Assembly: GCF_014931395.1 (NCBI RefSeq)
Contig: NZ_CP063120.1
Location: forward strand, 1,347,501 to 1,411,500
Source of the DNA: Haemophilus parainfluenzae
Lineage (GTDB): Bacteria; Pseudomonadota; Gammaproteobacteria; Enterobacterales; Pasteurellaceae
DNA length: 64,000 nt
Direction: 5' to 3'
The position numbers and the translations under genes were made by a program. The first letter of the stretch is position 1, and the number at the start of each line of letters is the position of its first letter. A model generated the notes under the pieces. That model did no database searches. It saw only the letters and a program-made list of their open reading frames with translations, and was not told the origin of the DNA. Positions 19,170-29,602 of this stretch are shown here, in pieces.

Positions 19170-21959
19170 ATGATTAAGCGAATTACAAAACGATTTACAC
19201 CGAAACAATATTTAGCAGAATTATTACTCGGATTGACCGCACTTTTAGGTTTATATTTAATCGTGGCATGGTCAAGCTATACGCCATTAGATAACTCTTG
19301 GTCTACAGCAAGTTTTCAAACTGAAACCATCAATAAAGCCGGTGCTTTTGGTGCTTGGTTAATTGATGCGTTTTTTGTTTTTCTCGGCTATGTCGGTCAT
19401 CTCATTCCGTTTGTCATTTTCATCGTACCGATTTATTTATTGAAAACCAAAGCGGTTCATTCTCTCTCTGTAACCCGTATTGCATTACGTTCCTTTGGTT
19501 TTATTGCTCTCATCGTTGGCTTAAGCATGATGGCAACCTTGTTGCTTTCAAATACGAACTACTATTTAGCAGGTGGTGTGTTTGGAGGTAGCTTAGTGGT
19601 GAATTTATATCCTACACTTGGTAAGTTTGGTTGTATTTTAGTTGGTTTTATCTGTGCAGTTGTAGGCTTTATTTTCTGTTCCGGAGCGTCATTAATTCGT
19701 TTAATTGTAAAATTCTATCATTGGCTCACCATGAAAAATCAGCCGGCAGAAGAAGAGCAAACAGAGCATACTTCTGTAGATGATCTTGAACAAATTGTGA
19801 TTGAAACACCTCAACAACTCGCTTTCTCAGATTCTCAATTGGAAAGCGAACCAGCGGAAGATAAAAAAGAGGAGGTATCTGAGAATACCTTTGTTAAGCC
19901 TGAACAGCTGATAAATATCAGCGGACTATCCTCACCGAGTGTCTCAGAGCCTGCAGATGTTGAAAAATTAGAAGATAAGTTTAAAGGTTTCACGGTTGAA
20001 TCTGATAATTTACCTAATGTCTCTATTAGTACCGCTTCTGCCGTTGAATTGCCAACAAAAGAAGATTTTTCAGCAACATGGAAAAATCCGCAAGTGAATC
20101 ATCAAAGTGTGGATGAATCAGATGACATTTTTGAAGAAAATGTGATGCCAAAAGTGTCACTTAAAACACCTGAAAATATGACCGCACTTTATCCAACTTA
20201 TGATGAATCTTTAGAATCAGAAAATGATGGTTTAGAAGATGAATTAGCGCGTCAGTTTGCTGCGCAAGAGCAAGCTCGTATGCAAGAAATGGAAGTGCGA
20301 GCAAAAGCCTCAAATGCTGAAGATGCATTAAAAGTGATCTTGAATGAGCCGACAGCTTCGCCGGTTAAAGAGCGTGAAATTCATATTGAGAATGCAACTG
20401 AAACAACCTATAAGCCGTATTCTGATACGCTTATTCATCCCGCATTCCAACAACCAACGAATAAACGTGAAAAACCAACGACACCATTACCAAGTTTAGA
20501 TTTACTTGAGCATCGCCCAACGCAGGCTCAAGACATTACGCGTGAAGAAATTTTAGACACATCCGCACGCATAGAACAACAATTAAAGAATTTTAATGTC
20601 AAAGCAACGGTACAAGATGTGTTAGTTGGCCCAGTAGTGACTCGTTATGAGCTTGAATTACAACCGGGTGTAAAAGCATCCAAAGTAACCAGTATTGATA
20701 CCGATTTAGCACGTGCGTTGATGTTCCGTGCGATCCGTGTGGCGGAAGTGATTCCAGGCAAACCTTATATTGGTATTGAAACGCCAAATGCACACCGTCA
20801 AATAGTGCCATTGCGTGATGTGCTCGATAGTAATGAATTCCGTTCCTCAACATCATTGCTTTCAATGGCTTTGGGGAAAGATATCAGCGGAAAACCTGTT
20901 GTAGTTGATTTGGCTAAAATGCCTCACTTACTTGTTGCGGGTTCAACAGGCTCTGGTAAATCTGTTGGTGTGAATACCATGATTTTAAGTTTGCTTTTCC
21001 GTGTGACACCGGATGAAGTGAAATTTATTATGATTGACCCGAAAGTGGTTGAGCTTTCTATTTATAACGATATCCCGCACTTGCTTACCCCAGTAGTGAC
21101 GGATATGAAAAAAGCGGCGAATGCACTACGTTGGTGTGTAGATGAAATGGAACGTCGTTATCAATTATTATCAGCCTTACGTGTGCGTAACATTGAAGGG
21201 TATAACGAAAAAATTGAAGAATATGAAAAACTCAATATGCCAATTCCAAACCCAATTTGGAAACCTGGTGATACAATGGATAAGATGCCGCCTCCATTAG
21301 AAAAATTGAGTTATATTGTTGTGATCGTTGATGAGTTTGCGGACTTAATGATGGTTGCAGGTAAACAAATTGAAGAGTTAATCGCTCGCTTAGCACAAAA
21401 AGCCCGTGCGATTGGTATTCACCTGATTTTAGCCACACAACGCCCATCAGTAGATGTGATTACCGGTTTGATTAAGGCAAATATTCCAAGCCGTATTGCC
21501 TTTACTGTGGCAAGTAAAATTGACTCTAGAACGATTCTGGATCAAGGCGGAGCAGAAGCCTTATTGGGCCGTGGGGACATGTTATATTCTGGTCAAGGTT
21601 CTTCGGATCTTGTTCGGGTACATGGTGCCTTTATGAGTGATGATGAGGTGGCGCGTGTAGCAGATGATTGGCGTGCACGTGGTAAACCAAATTATATTGA
21701 TGGCATTTTAGATGGCGCGGATGATGAAGACTCAGGTGAGAAATCAACGACAAGCAGTGGCGATCTTGATGCATTATTTGATGACGTCGTCGAGTTTGTC
21801 TTAAGCACAGGCAATACATCGACTTCTTATGTTCAACGTAAATTCAGTGTTGGGTTTAACCGAGCAGCTCGGATTATGGATCAGCTTGAAGAACAAGGTA
21901 TTTTGGGTCCAATGAAAAATGGAAAACGAGAAATTTTAGCTCGACGTTCCGAATATTAA
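19170..21959 (+). CDS. ftsK: DNA translocase FtsK
   Basis: Septal DNA pump that resolves chromosome dimers with XerCD at dif. N-terminal region has four or five membrane helices (residues about 18-185). A linker of roughly 250 residues, acidic and Gln/Glu-rich, follows and is much shorter than in E. coli. The motor has Walker A GSTGSGKSVGVN and Walker B VVIVDEFADLMM. The C-terminal gamma winged helix (TSYVQRKFSVGFNRAARI) should read KOPS. 929 aa in all. An uptake signal occurs in the N-terminal coding part (about 19237) and the linker (about 20180). Confidence 0.96.
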   Translation: MIKRITKRFTPKQYLAELLLGLTALLGLYLIVAWSSYTPLDNSWSTASFQTETINKAGAFGAWLIDAFFVFLGYVGHLIPFVIFIVPIYLLKTKAVHSLSVTRIALRSFGFIALIVGLSMMATLLLSNTNYYLAGGVFGGSLVVNLYPTLGKFGCILVGFICAVVGFIFCSGASLIRLIVKFYHWLTMKNQPAEEEQTEHTSVDDLEQIVIETPQQLAFSDSQLESEPAEDKKEEVSENTFVKPEQLINISGLSSPSVSEPADVEKLEDKFKGFTVESDNLPNVSISTASAVELPTKEDFSATWKNPQVNHQSVDESDDIFEENVMPKVSLKTPENMTALYPTYDESLESENDGLEDELARQFAAQEQARMQEMEVRAKASNAEDALKVILNEPTASPVKEREIHIENATETTYKPYSDTLIHPAFQQPTNKREKPTTPLPSLDLLEHRPTQAQDITREEILDTSARIEQQLKNFNVKATVQDVLVGPVVTRYELELQPGVKASKVTSIDTDLARALMFRAIRVAEVIPGKPYIGIETPNAHRQIVPLRDVLDSNEFRSSTSLLSMALGKDISGKPVVVDLAKMPHLLVAGSTGSGKSVGVNTMILSLLFRVTPDEVKFIMIDPKVVELSIYNDIPHLLTPVVTDMKKAANALRWCVDEMERRYQLLSALRVRNIEGYNEKIEEYEKLNMPIPNPIWKPGDTMDKMPPPLEKLSYIVVIVDEFADLMMVAGKQIEELIARLAQKARAIGIHLILATQRPSVDVITGLIKANIPSRIAFTVASKIDSRTILDQGGAEALLGRGDMLYSGQGSSDLVRVHGAFMSDDEVARVADDWRARGKPNYIDGILDGADDEDSGEKSTTSSGDLDALFDDVVEFVLSTGNTSTSYVQRKFSVGFNRAARIMDQLEEQGILGPMKNGKREILARRSEY

Positions 21960-21995
21960 TTCTCTTAAGTTTCACTTTACAAAAAGGAAAGTAGA

Positions 21996-22622
21996 ATGAA
22001 AAAAACATTATTAAAAATGACCGCACTTACAGCACTTTTAAGCGCAAGTAGTTTTGCTTTTGCCGATGCGGCAGATGAGCTGCAAAATCGCTTAAATCAA
22101 GTGACAGTATTGAGTGCTGATTTCTCTCAAACCGTGACTTCTGTTGGTGGCAAAAACGTTCAACAAGGAAGTGGAAAACTTCAAATTAAACGACCAAATC
22201 TTTTCCGTATGGATACCAAATCACCACAAGAAACACAAATTATTGCAGATGGTAACACCCTTTGGTATTACGATCCATTCGTGCAACAAGTTACCGCTCA
22301 ATGGGTGAAGGATGCTGTCAATAATACACCTTTCGTACTTTTAACCAGTAACGATAAAAGCCACTGGAATCAATATTCAGTGACACAGAATGCGGATACC
22401 TTTGTGTTAAAACCAAAGGCGAAAAATAGCAATATTAAACAATTTGATATTCGTGTCGATGCAAATGGTGTGTTAAAAAATTTCAGCACTACAGAAAAAG
22501 ATGGTCAAACCAATCTTTATGTGTTGCGCAACATTACAAACCAAATCTTAGCTGATAGCTTATTCCAATTTAGCGTACCGAAAGGTGTAGAATTGGATGA
22601 CCAACGTAAAGGTAAAAAATAA
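21996..22622 (+). CDS. lolA: Outer-membrane lipoprotein carrier LolA
   Basis: Periplasmic chaperone that takes lipoproteins from LolCDE to LolB. Signal peptide of about 23 residues ending ASSFAFA, then the LolA half-barrel with [12 protein letters not shown] and [19 protein letters not shown]. Length 208 aa is usual. AAGGAAAG lies 6 bp upstream. Gene order lrp-ftsK-lolA-rarA is the one seen in enterobacteria. An uptake signal lies over codons 9-12. Confidence 0.95.
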   Translation: MKKTLLKMTALTALLSASSFAFADAADELQNRLNQVTVLSADFSQTVTSVGGKNVQQGSGKLQIKRPNLFRMDTKSPQETQIIADGNTLWYYDPFVQQVTAQWVKDAVNNTPFVLLTSNDKSHWNQYSVTQNADTFVLKPKAKNSNIKQFDIRVDANGVLKNFSTTEKDGQTNLYVLRNITNQILADSLFQFSVPKGVELDDQRKGKK

Positions 22623-22627
22623 TCCAT

Positions 22628-22658
22628 AAGGTGTGAATGATAATCTTCACACCTTTTG
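22628..22658 (+). terminator. Hairpin between lolA and rarA
   Basis: Perfect 10-bp stem AAGGTGTGAA / TTCACACCTT with a 7-nt loop and a short T run. It may be a partial terminator; rarA starts 18 bp later. Confidence 0.6.
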
Positions 22659-22675
22659 CTTATTAAGGAAAGAAT

Positions 22676-24016
22676 ATGTCTAATCTTAATTTTGATTTTG
22701 CTGAAAATGACTTTCGCCCTTTAGCTGCCCGTATGCGACCAACTAATTTGGAGCAATATTATGGGCAGACACATTTAATTGGGGAAGGAAAGCCGCTTCG
22801 TAAAGCAATTCAAGCTGGGCATGTTCATTCTATGATTCTGTGGGGACCGCCAGGTACAGGTAAAACAACACTGGCGGAAATTATTGCGCATCGTATCAAT
22901 GCAGAAGTTGAACGGATTTCCGCGGTGACAAGTGGCGTAAAAGAAATTCGAGAATCAATTGAGCGTGCGAAACAAAATCGACTTGCAGATCGCCAAACGA
23001 TTTTATTTGTGGATGAAGTGCATCGCTTTAACAAAAGCCAACAAGATGCGTTTTTACCCCATATAGAAGATGGGACGATTATTTTTATTGGTGCCACAAC
23101 GGAAAATCCTTCCTTTGAATTAAATAATGCCTTACTTTCTCGTGCGAGAGTTTATCTTCTTAAGTCATTGACAGTTGCTGAAATCGAACAAGTTCTGCAA
23201 CAAGCCATTTCTGATCCTGAACGAGGATTAGGTAAAGAGCGGTTAGTTTTAGAAGAGAATTTGCTACAGGTGTTAGCCGAATATGTGAATGGTGATGCGC
23301 GCCTGGCTTTAAATTGCCTTGAACTGATGGTGGACATGGCTTCTGAAACAGAAAACGGTAAAAAATTAGACCGCACTTTGTTGAAAGAAGTATTGGGTGA
23401 ACGACAAGCGCGTTTTGATAAACAAGGCGATCGTTTTTATGATTTGATTTCTGCTTTACATAAATCCATTCGTGGCTCAGCAGCCGATGCTGCACTTTAT
23501 TGGTATGCACGAATTATCACTGCTGGTGGGGATCCTCTTTATGTTGCAAGACGTTTATTAGCGATAGCCTCAGAAGATGTAGGCAATGCTGATCCTCGCG
23601 CAATGCAAGTAGCTCTCGCAGCTTGGGATTGTTTTACGAGAGTGGGGGCTTATGAAGGAGAGCGAGCCATTGCGCAAGCCATTATTTATTTAGCTGTAGC
23701 ACCGAAGAGTAATGCGGTTTACAACGCATTTAATGCAGCCAAACAGCATGCAAAAGCGTTTCCTGATTTTGATGTGCCACCTCATTTACGTAATGCACCA
23801 ACGGCTTTAATGAAAGAATTAGGCTATGGTGCTGAATATCGCTATGCACATGATGAGCCAAATGCTTATGCCGCAGGGGAAAATTACTTCCCACCGGAAC
23901 TGAAAGATACCCAGTATTATTTCCCAACTAATCGAGGTATGGAAATTCAAATTAAAGAAAAGCTTGAGCGTTTACATGAACAAGATAAAAACTCCGTAAA
24001 GAAACGCTATAAATAG
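22676..24016 (+). CDS. rarA: Replication-associated recombination protein A (RarA/MgsA)
   Basis: AAA+ ATPase acting at stalled replication forks, related to clamp-loader subunits. Walker [13 protein letters not shown] (about residues 58-69), Walker [11 protein letters not shown], sensor 1 [12 protein letters not shown] and arginine-finger region LLSRARVY are present, followed by the MgsA C-terminal tetramerisation part ([20 protein letters not shown]). 446 aa, full length. Confidence 0.95.
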   Translation: MSNLNFDFAENDFRPLAARMRPTNLEQYYGQTHLIGEGKPLRKAIQAGHVHSMILWGPPGTGKTTLAEIIAHRINAEVERISAVTSGVKEIRESIERAKQNRLADRQTILFVDEVHRFNKSQQDAFLPHIEDGTIIFIGATTENPSFELNNALLSRARVYLLKSLTVAEIEQVLQQAISDPERGLGKERLVLEENLLQVLAEYVNGDARLALNCLELMVDMASETENGKKLDRTLLKEVLGERQARFDKQGDRFYDLISALHKSIRGSAADAALYWYARIITAGGDPLYVARRLLAIASEDVGNADPRAMQVALAAWDCFTRVGAYEGERAIAQAIIYLAVAPKSNAVYNAFNAAKQHAKAFPDFDVPPHLRNAPTALMKELGYGAEYRYAHDEPNAYAAGENYFPPELKDTQYYFPTNRGMEIQIKEKLERLHEQDKNSVKKRYK

Positions 24017-24038
24017 TTTTTCTACACATTAAATGTAA

Positions 24039-24067
24039 AAAAGAGCGGTCAATTTGACCGCTCTTTT
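24039..24067. terminator. Bidirectional terminator between rarA and potD
   Basis: AAAAGAGCGGTC and GACCGCTCTTTT flank a 5-nt loop, with A and T runs on each side, so it can stop both convergent genes. The arms are one base away from the uptake-signal core (GAGCGGT for GTGCGGT). Confidence 0.88.
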
Positions 24068-24087
24068 GATTATTACTTAAAAGCGCA

Positions 24088-25170
24088 TTATTTTGCTGCT
24101 TTTAACTCTTGGTAATACTGTTCATAATATTGAATCGCATCACCTACATCATCTTGCCAGTAGCTTTTTTGAAGGATTTCTGCTGGTGGATAGATAGATG
24201 GATCTTCAGTGATTTCTTTTGGAAGTACTTTTTTCGCTTCTAGGTTAGCAGTTGGGTAACCAATCGCTAAAGTCAATTTTTCCGCTGCTTTTGCACCTAA
24301 TAAGTAGTTAATTAACTTGTGTGCACCATCTGGGTTTTTAGAAGTTTTAGGAATCGCTAAAGTATCAACCCAAAGAACAGGGCCTTCTTTTGGGAACACC
24401 ATATTTAATGGCGCTTGTTCTTTTTTCGCGATACGTACAGAACCATTCCATAACTGACCTAATTCTACTTCACCAGAGATGAAAGAGTTTGCCGGGTTAT
24501 CAGAATTGAAAGAAAGTACGTTTGGACGTAATTTCAATAACTCTTCATAAGCTTGCTTGATAATTGCTGGATCTTTGGTGTTTGGATCTTGACCAATTTT
24601 TAATAACGCAATGTTGAATACTTCACGTGCATCATCCAATAATTGGATTTTATTTGCATATTCAGGTTTCCAGAAATCGCCCCAAGAAGTGAAGTCAGAA
24701 CCTTTATAGGTATTGGTATTAAATGCAATACCTGGCGCACCTAACAACTGAGGAAGTGAGTATTTATTGCCTTTGTCATAAGGTTTATTGAGCCAATCAG
24801 GGTCTAATTCTTTGATAACAGGTAATTTACTGTGATCTAATTCTTGTAGCATACCTTCGCGTGCCATTTTAGATACGAAGTAGTTAGATGGTGCAATAAC
24901 ATCATAACCGCCTGCATCACCTTGAGTTTTCATTTTGGCATACATCGTCTCATTAGATTCAAGACTTGCTACGATAACTTTGATACCAGTTTCTTTTGTG
25001 AAGTCATCTAACAGACCATCTGGTACATATTCAGTCCAAGTATATAAGTACACAGTATCATTTGCTGGAGCCTGTGCTTTTGTTGCATCAGATTTGGCTT
25101 CTTTGTCGTTACAAGCAGTTAATGTAGCGGCAACTAAACCGGCAGTAAGCAAACCTGCAAATTTTTTCAT
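24088..25170 (-). CDS. potD: Spermidine/putrescine ABC transporter substrate-binding protein PotD
   Basis: Binds polyamines in the periplasm and delivers them to PotBC. The N-terminus is a lipoprotein-type signal with lipobox LTAC (residues 16-19), so it is probably membrane-anchored. PotD motifs include YTWTEYVPDGLL and YDVIAPSNYFVSKM. 360 aa. It is last in the potABCD order but is separated from potC by 133 bp with two terminator-like hairpins, so it may be expressed partly on its own. Confidence 0.93.
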   Translation of the reverse strand: MKKFAGLLTAGLVAATLTACNDKEAKSDATKAQAPANDTVYLYTWTEYVPDGLLDDFTKETGIKVIVASLESNETMYAKMKTQGDAGGYDVIAPSNYFVSKMAREGMLQELDHSKLPVIKELDPDWLNKPYDKGNKYSLPQLLGAPGIAFNTNTYKGSDFTSWGDFWKPEYANKIQLLDDAREVFNIALLKIGQDPNTKDPAIIKQAYEELLKLRPNVLSFNSDNPANSFISGEVELGQLWNGSVRIAKKEQAPLNMVFPKEGPVLWVDTLAIPKTSKNPDGAHKLINYLLGAKAAEKLTLAIGYPTANLEAKKVLPKEITEDPSIYPPAEILQKSYWQDDVGDAIQYYEQYYQELKAAK

Positions 25171-25198
25171 TTTTCTTTGTTCTCCGTAAAAGAGGGGT

Positions 25199-25257
25199 AA
25201 AAAACCACCTGCATTTATGCAGGTATAAAAAAACGCCTTGATTGTGCGTCAAGGCGT
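25199..25257 (-). terminator. Two tandem terminator hairpins between potC and potD
   Basis: On the minus strand the first hairpin is ACGCCTTGA / TCAAGGCGT (25233-25257, 7-nt loop) followed by seven T. The second is ACCTGCAT / ATGCAGGT (25207-25224) followed by GG and six T. Both sit inside the pot operon, before potD. Confidence 0.8.
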
Positions 25258-25285
25258 ATTTTATTTGATCTTAAAGATTTGTGAA
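25258..25285 (-). promoter_or_regulatory. Possible internal potD promoter
   Basis: Minus strand TTCACA (25285-25280), 16 bp, TAAAAT (25263-25258). The predicted start would fall inside the first terminator stem, so potD transcripts would escape that hairpin but carry the second one in their leader. Sequence match only. Confidence 0.35.
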
Positions 25286-25303
25286 ACCTTTTTATATCAA
25301 TGT

Positions 25304-26074
25304 TTAATGATTATTTTTGCGTGTAATTAATTGACTTAAAATGACTAATCCTAATGAAAGCACGATCATAATCGTTGCTAATGCGTTCACTTCTGGGGTT
25401 ACCCCTGTTTTTACAAGAGAGAAGATACGCAATGGTAGGATTTCATAGCTTACACCACTTACGAAAGAGGATACAACAACATCATCTAATGAAATAGTAA
25501 AGCTTAATAACCAACCAGATACCACTGCAGGTAAAGCAAGTGGTAGGATAATTTTACGCAAAATAGTGACTTCGCTCGCACCTAAATCTTTCGCCGCTTC
25601 AAGCATTCTGGCGTCAAAGCCATTTAAGCGAGAGAAAATCGTTACGGTAACATAAGGTAAACAGAACGTTACGTGTGCTAATAATAATGACCAGAAACCT
25701 AACGAAATCCCTACAACCATGAATAAGGCAAGTAGAGACACCGCCATAACGATATCAGGTGACATCATAACGATAAATAACATACCGCTTACTGCTTGTT
25801 TACCACGGAAACGATAGCGATAAAGTGCAATCGCGGTTAAACCACCCACAATAGTTGCTAAGGTTGCTGCAAAGAAAGCAATAGTGACAGAGTGGAACGC
25901 CGCTTGGATTAAGGTATCATTATTAAATAAACGTTCATACCAGTTCCAACTAAAGCCTTTCCAACTTAAACCATAACGGTCTTCGTTAAAGGAGTTAGTC
26001 ACCAAGATAATAATTGGGATATACAAATAAGCGTATACCACAAACATAAAAATATTACGTAGTAAACGACTCAT
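25304..26074 (-). CDS. potC: Spermidine/putrescine ABC transporter permease PotC
   Basis: Inner-membrane permease with six predicted helices and the EAA loop that docks the ATPase (LEAAKDLGASEVTILRKIILPLALP). N-terminal YLYIPIIILVTNSFN is typical of PotC. 256 aa. Its start meets the potB stop at 26074. Confidence 0.94.
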   Translation of the reverse strand: MSRLLRNIFMFVVYAYLYIPIIILVTNSFNEDRYGLSWKGFSWNWYERLFNNDTLIQAAFHSVTIAFFAATLATIVGGLTAIALYRYRFRGKQAVSGMLFIVMMSPDIVMAVSLLALFMVVGISLGFWSLLLAHVTFCLPYVTVTIFSRLNGFDARMLEAAKDLGASEVTILRKIILPLALPAVVSGWLLSFTISLDDVVVSSFVSGVSYEILPLRIFSLVKTGVTPEVNALATIMIVLSLGLVILSQLITRKNNH

Positions 26075-26934
26075 TATTCTAACTCCACTTTCTTATTCAA
26101 TAATTTATTTGCACGATAGTAAATGAAAATCAATAATGCCATTAAGATGGTTAAGCCGATACTGATTGCTGAACCAAATGGCCAGTTACGAGAAATTAAG
26201 AATTCACTCTTAATCACGTTACCAACTAATAATACTTTCGCACCACCAAGTAAGTCAGCTACGTAGAACATCCCCATTGCAGGTAGTAATACTAATAAAC
26301 AACCCGCTACGATACCTGGCATGGTTAATGGCAAAATGACACGGAAGAAACGTTGAACCGCATTCGCGCCTAAATCTCTCGCCGCTTCTAATAAACGTCC
26401 GTCTAATTTTTCAATAGCAGAGTAGAGCGGTAGAATCATAAATGGTAAAAGGAGATACACTAAACCAATGATTACAGCTACTTCGGTATTTAAAATACGA
26501 ATAGGCTCACTCAAAATGCCCATATCCATTAACATGGTATTTAACACACCTTTCACACCAAGGAAGACTTTCATTCCATAGATACGAATCAGTGAGTTTG
26601 TCCAGAATGGCAATACCACGAGGAATAACAAAAATGGACGATATTTCGGATTAATTTTGCTGACCATAAAGGCAAACGGATAGCCAATGAGTAAACAAAT
26701 AATCGTTGCTATGCCTGACATATACAATGAATTCCACACAACCTGTGCATAAAGCGGATTAAACAGGTTAGTGTAGTTATCTAAAGTAAATGGCAAAGCA
26801 TAAAAGTCACTACCATCTCGGGTTAAAAAACTTACGGTTAAAACCAATAAGTTTGGAATTAGCACAAAGAAGATTAACCAACTGAAGATAATTGCAACAG
26901 TAATTTTCTGGAATTTATTATTGATTATCTTCAT
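26074..26934 (-). CDS. potB: Spermidine/putrescine ABC transporter permease PotB
   Basis: Second permease of the polyamine importer, with six helices and the EAA loop [23 protein letters not shown] chose ATG 26934 (286 aa) because GGAGG lies 12 bp upstream; the frame also offers ATG 26961 further inside potA. With this start it overlaps the potA 3' end by 17 bp, consistent with coupling. Confidence 0.93.
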   Translation of the reverse strand: MKIINNKFQKITVAIIFSWLIFFVLIPNLLVLTVSFLTRDGSDFYALPFTLDNYTNLFNPLYAQVVWNSLYMSGIATIICLLIGYPFAFMVSKINPKYRPFLLFLVVLPFWTNSLIRIYGMKVFLGVKGVLNTMLMDMGILSEPIRILNTEVAVIIGLVYLLLPFMILPLYSAIEKLDGRLLEAARDLGANAVQRFFRVILPLTMPGIVAGCLLVLLPAMGMFYVADLLGGAKVLLVGNVIKSEFLISRNWPFGSAISIGLTILMALLIFIYYRANKLLNKKVELE

Positions 26935-28036
26935 CGTTGAGTACAACCTCCCAACCTTCATGCCATGTAATACCTACACGTTGACCAACACTGTGATCCA
27001 TATGTGGGTCATCTTCGTTAAAGAATTCGCTCACTAATACGCGTTTGCCGTTGTGATCAAATTCGACCGTAGACTCAAGTGTCATCCCTTTATAGGTACG
27101 ATCCACAATGCGACCAATAATTGCATTTGAGTGCTCATTTTCATCAAGCTCTTCAATCACAATATCTTCTGGACGTAATAATACTTGTAGTTTTTGACCT
27201 TTTTCAGCAGAAATACTGGTGTGAATATCACATACACGACCCTCTACATTAGCAAGTAGCTCATCGTCAGATTTACGTTCAATCACAGTTGCATCAAATA
27301 CGTTGATTTCACCAATGAAGCGAGCGACGAATAGGTTGGCTGGATCTTCATAGATTTCACGTGGTGAACCATCTTGTGCAATTTTACCTTTACGTAACAA
27401 GACGATACGGTCAGACATGGTGATCGCTTCTTCTTGATCGTGAGTAACGAAAATAAAGGTAATGCCAAGCTGACGCTGTAATTGTTTAAGTTCATTTTGC
27501 ATTTGTTTACGCAATTTATAATCCAGCGCAGATAAAGATTCATCAAGTAGCAACACTTTTGGCTTATTCACAACAGCACGAGCAATCGCGATACGTTGTT
27601 GCTGACCACCAGAAAGTTGAGCAGGTTTACGGTCGGCCATTTCTTCTAATTGCACCATACGCAATGCATCCAGAACACGAGGTTTAATCTCGCTTTCTGC
27701 CACTTTTTGCATACGCAAACCAAAAGCCACGTTATCAAAAATAGTCATATGCGGGAATAATGCATAACTTTGGAATACGGTATTAATGTGGCGTTTTTCC
27801 GCCGGAACATTAGTAATGTCCTCACCGTCCAAAATAATATGACCTTCATCTAATTCTTCTAAACCTGCTAATAAACGCAAAACTGTAGTTTTACCACAGC
27901 CTGAAGGGCCAAGAATTGTGACGAATTCACCGTTATTAATGGTTAGATTGAAATCATTAATGATTGTGTTGGAACCATAGGATTTTTTGATAGAACGAAG
28001 CTCAATAATAGGCTTGTTTTGAACCAGATTTTCCAC
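26918..28036 (-). CDS. potA: Spermidine/putrescine ABC transporter ATP-binding protein PotA
   Basis: ATPase of the importer. Walker [10 protein letters not shown], signature [14 protein letters not shown], Walker [13 protein letters not shown] and the H-loop THDQEEA are present, followed by the TOBE-type regulatory domain ([12 protein letters not shown]). The frame stays open to 28120, but homology begins at [17 protein letters not shown] therefore take GTG 28036 as the start (372 aa, the usual Haemophilus length), with GGGAG about 14 bp upstream. The divergent neighbour is pepT. Confidence 0.9.
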   Translation of the reverse strand: MENLVQNKPIIELRSIKKSYGSNTIINDFNLTINNGEFVTILGPSGCGKTTVLRLLAGLEELDEGHIILDGEDITNVPAEKRHINTVFQSYALFPHMTIFDNVAFGLRMQKVAESEIKPRVLDALRMVQLEEMADRKPAQLSGGQQQRIAIARAVVNKPKVLLLDESLSALDYKLRKQMQNELKQLQRQLGITFIFVTHDQEEAITMSDRIVLLRKGKIAQDGSPREIYEDPANLFVARFIGEINVFDATVIERKSDDELLANVEGRVCDIHTSISAEKGQKLQVLLRPEDIVIEELDENEHSNAIIGRIVDRTYKGMTLESTVEFDHNGKRVLVSEFFNEDDPHMDHSVGQRVGITWHEGWEVVLNDEDNQ

Positions 28037-28244
28037 TAGCTTTGGTTTTCTCCCTAATTTCACCAATTTGATTGGTACTGAGTAGAAATAAACCTGCAAA
28101 AAATGATGCAGGGGCGACATAAAATTGAACAGATATGATATAGCGAATTGTTAATGATGAAAAGGATTTAATCGTGTTTTTAGGAAAAAATTTATCGAAA
28201 ATTTGACCGCACTTTTTCAGAAAATCTTATAACTCTCTACTTTC

Positions 28245-28286
28245 TTGTTATATATCAAGAACTGTAACGAATTTTGGGATTAGACT
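28245..28286 (+). promoter_or_regulatory. FNR-type promoter of pepT
   Basis: TTGTT-ATAT-ATCAA (28245-28258) matches the FNR box TTGAT-N4-ATCAA at 9 of 10 defined bases. A -10 TAGACT (28281-28286) predicts a start near 28293, putting the box centre at about -41.5, the class II activator position. pepT of Salmonella is known to be induced by FNR without oxygen, so function and position agree. Confidence 0.65.
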
Positions 28287-28313
28287 AGTGCCGATATAAA
28301 GGAGAATTTTAAA

Positions 28314-29549
28314 ATGGAAGAACATAATAACAATGAATTATTACAGCGATTTTTAACTTATGTCGCGTTTGATACGCAATCTAAATCATCTGCAAAACAT
28401 TCGCCAAGTTCAGCAGGGCAAATGAAGTTGGCTTTGCATTTACAGAAAGAATTGGTTGAGCTAGGTTTACAAGATGTCAATGTGACTAAGCATGCCGTCG
28501 TGACGGCTTATTTACCCTCCAATCATCCCGAGTTAACACAAACCATAGGTTTTATTTCCCACCTAGATACCTCCCCACAATGCAGCGGTAAAAATGTTCA
28601 ACCTGAAGTGATCGAAAATTATCGGGGAGGAGATATTGCGTTAGGTTTAGGGGAAGAGTTTATTAGTCCCGTGTATTATCCATTTTTACATCAGCTTATT
28701 GGCAAAACCTTGATTGTAACTGATGGAACCACTTTACTTGGTGCAGATAATAAGGCCGGAATCGCAGAAATTATGACCACACTTTCTGTCTTGCAACGAG
28801 AAAATATACCACATTGCAATATTCGGGTTGCATTTACGCCTGATGAAGAAATTGGCTTAGGAATGCATTATTTTCCATTGGAGGATTTTCCTTGTGATTG
28901 GGCATATACCATTGATGGTGGAGAAGTGGGTGAGTTAGAGTATGAGAACTTTAATGCCGCGACCGCAAAAATCACCTTTAAAGGACGGGGAATTCATCCT
29001 GGTTATGCGAAAAACAAATTAGTGAATGCGCTTACCTTAGCTTGTGAGTTTCAACAAAGCTTTCCAAAAGATGATGTTCCCGAAAAAACATCAGGAAAGG
29101 AAGGTTTTTTCCATTTAGATGATTTTAAAGGGGATATTGAGAAAGTTGAATTACATTATCTGATTCGAGATTTTGACCAAGCTAATTTTGAGCAACGCAA
29201 GGCGTTTATTTATCAACTGGTGAATAAATTTAATAGAGAGAAAAGCCTAAAAGACCCTGTAGAATGTGTGATTGAAGACAGTTATAAAAATATGTATGAC
29301 ACAGTCAAAAATGTCCCACAGGCGATTAAGCTCGCAGATGCAGCAATGAAAGCTTGTGGTATTACACCAAATCACAAGCCTATACGTGGAGGAACGGATG
29401 GCGCATTTTTAGCGGAAAACGGATTAGCTTGCCCAAATATCTTCACTGGCGGCTATAATTTCCATAGCAAACATGAGTTAGTGACCCTTGAAGGGATGGA
29501 AAAAGCCGTCGAAGTGGTTATAAAAATAGCAAACTGTAAAGATTTGTAA
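28314..29549 (+). CDS. pepT: Peptidase T (tripeptidase)
   Basis: M20 zinc aminopeptidase that releases the N-terminal residue of tripeptides in the cytoplasm. Metal and catalytic segments are FISHLDTSP, LLGADNKAGIAEIM, AFTPDEEIGLGMHYF and the C-terminal YNFHSKHE. 411 aa, full length. AAGGAG precedes the start by 9 bp. It is transcribed away from potA, and an FNR-like box lies upstream. Confidence 0.95.
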   Translation: MEEHNNNELLQRFLTYVAFDTQSKSSAKHSPSSAGQMKLALHLQKELVELGLQDVNVTKHAVVTAYLPSNHPELTQTIGFISHLDTSPQCSGKNVQPEVIENYRGGDIALGLGEEFISPVYYPFLHQLIGKTLIVTDGTTLLGADNKAGIAEIMTTLSVLQRENIPHCNIRVAFTPDEEIGLGMHYFPLEDFPCDWAYTIDGGEVGELEYENFNAATAKITFKGRGIHPGYAKNKLVNALTLACEFQQSFPKDDVPEKTSGKEGFFHLDDFKGDIEKVELHYLIRDFDQANFEQRKAFIYQLVNKFNREKSLKDPVECVIEDSYKNMYDTVKNVPQAIKLADAAMKACGITPNHKPIRGGTDGAFLAENGLACPNIFTGGYNFHSKHELVTLEGMEKAVEVVIKIANCKDL

Positions 29550-29568
29550 ATTAGTGTAAAGAAAAAGC

Positions 29569-29597
29569 TTGCATTTGTCAGAATATGTCAATATAAT
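29569..29597 (+). promoter_or_regulatory. Promoter of a candidate small RNA after pepT
   Basis: TTGCAT (29569-29574), 17 bp, TATAAT (29592-29597): a near-consensus sigma-70 promoter 20 bp after the pepT stop with no gene in front of it. The predicted start is 29602-29604. Confidence 0.7.
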
Positions 29598-29602
29598 CGT
29601 TA

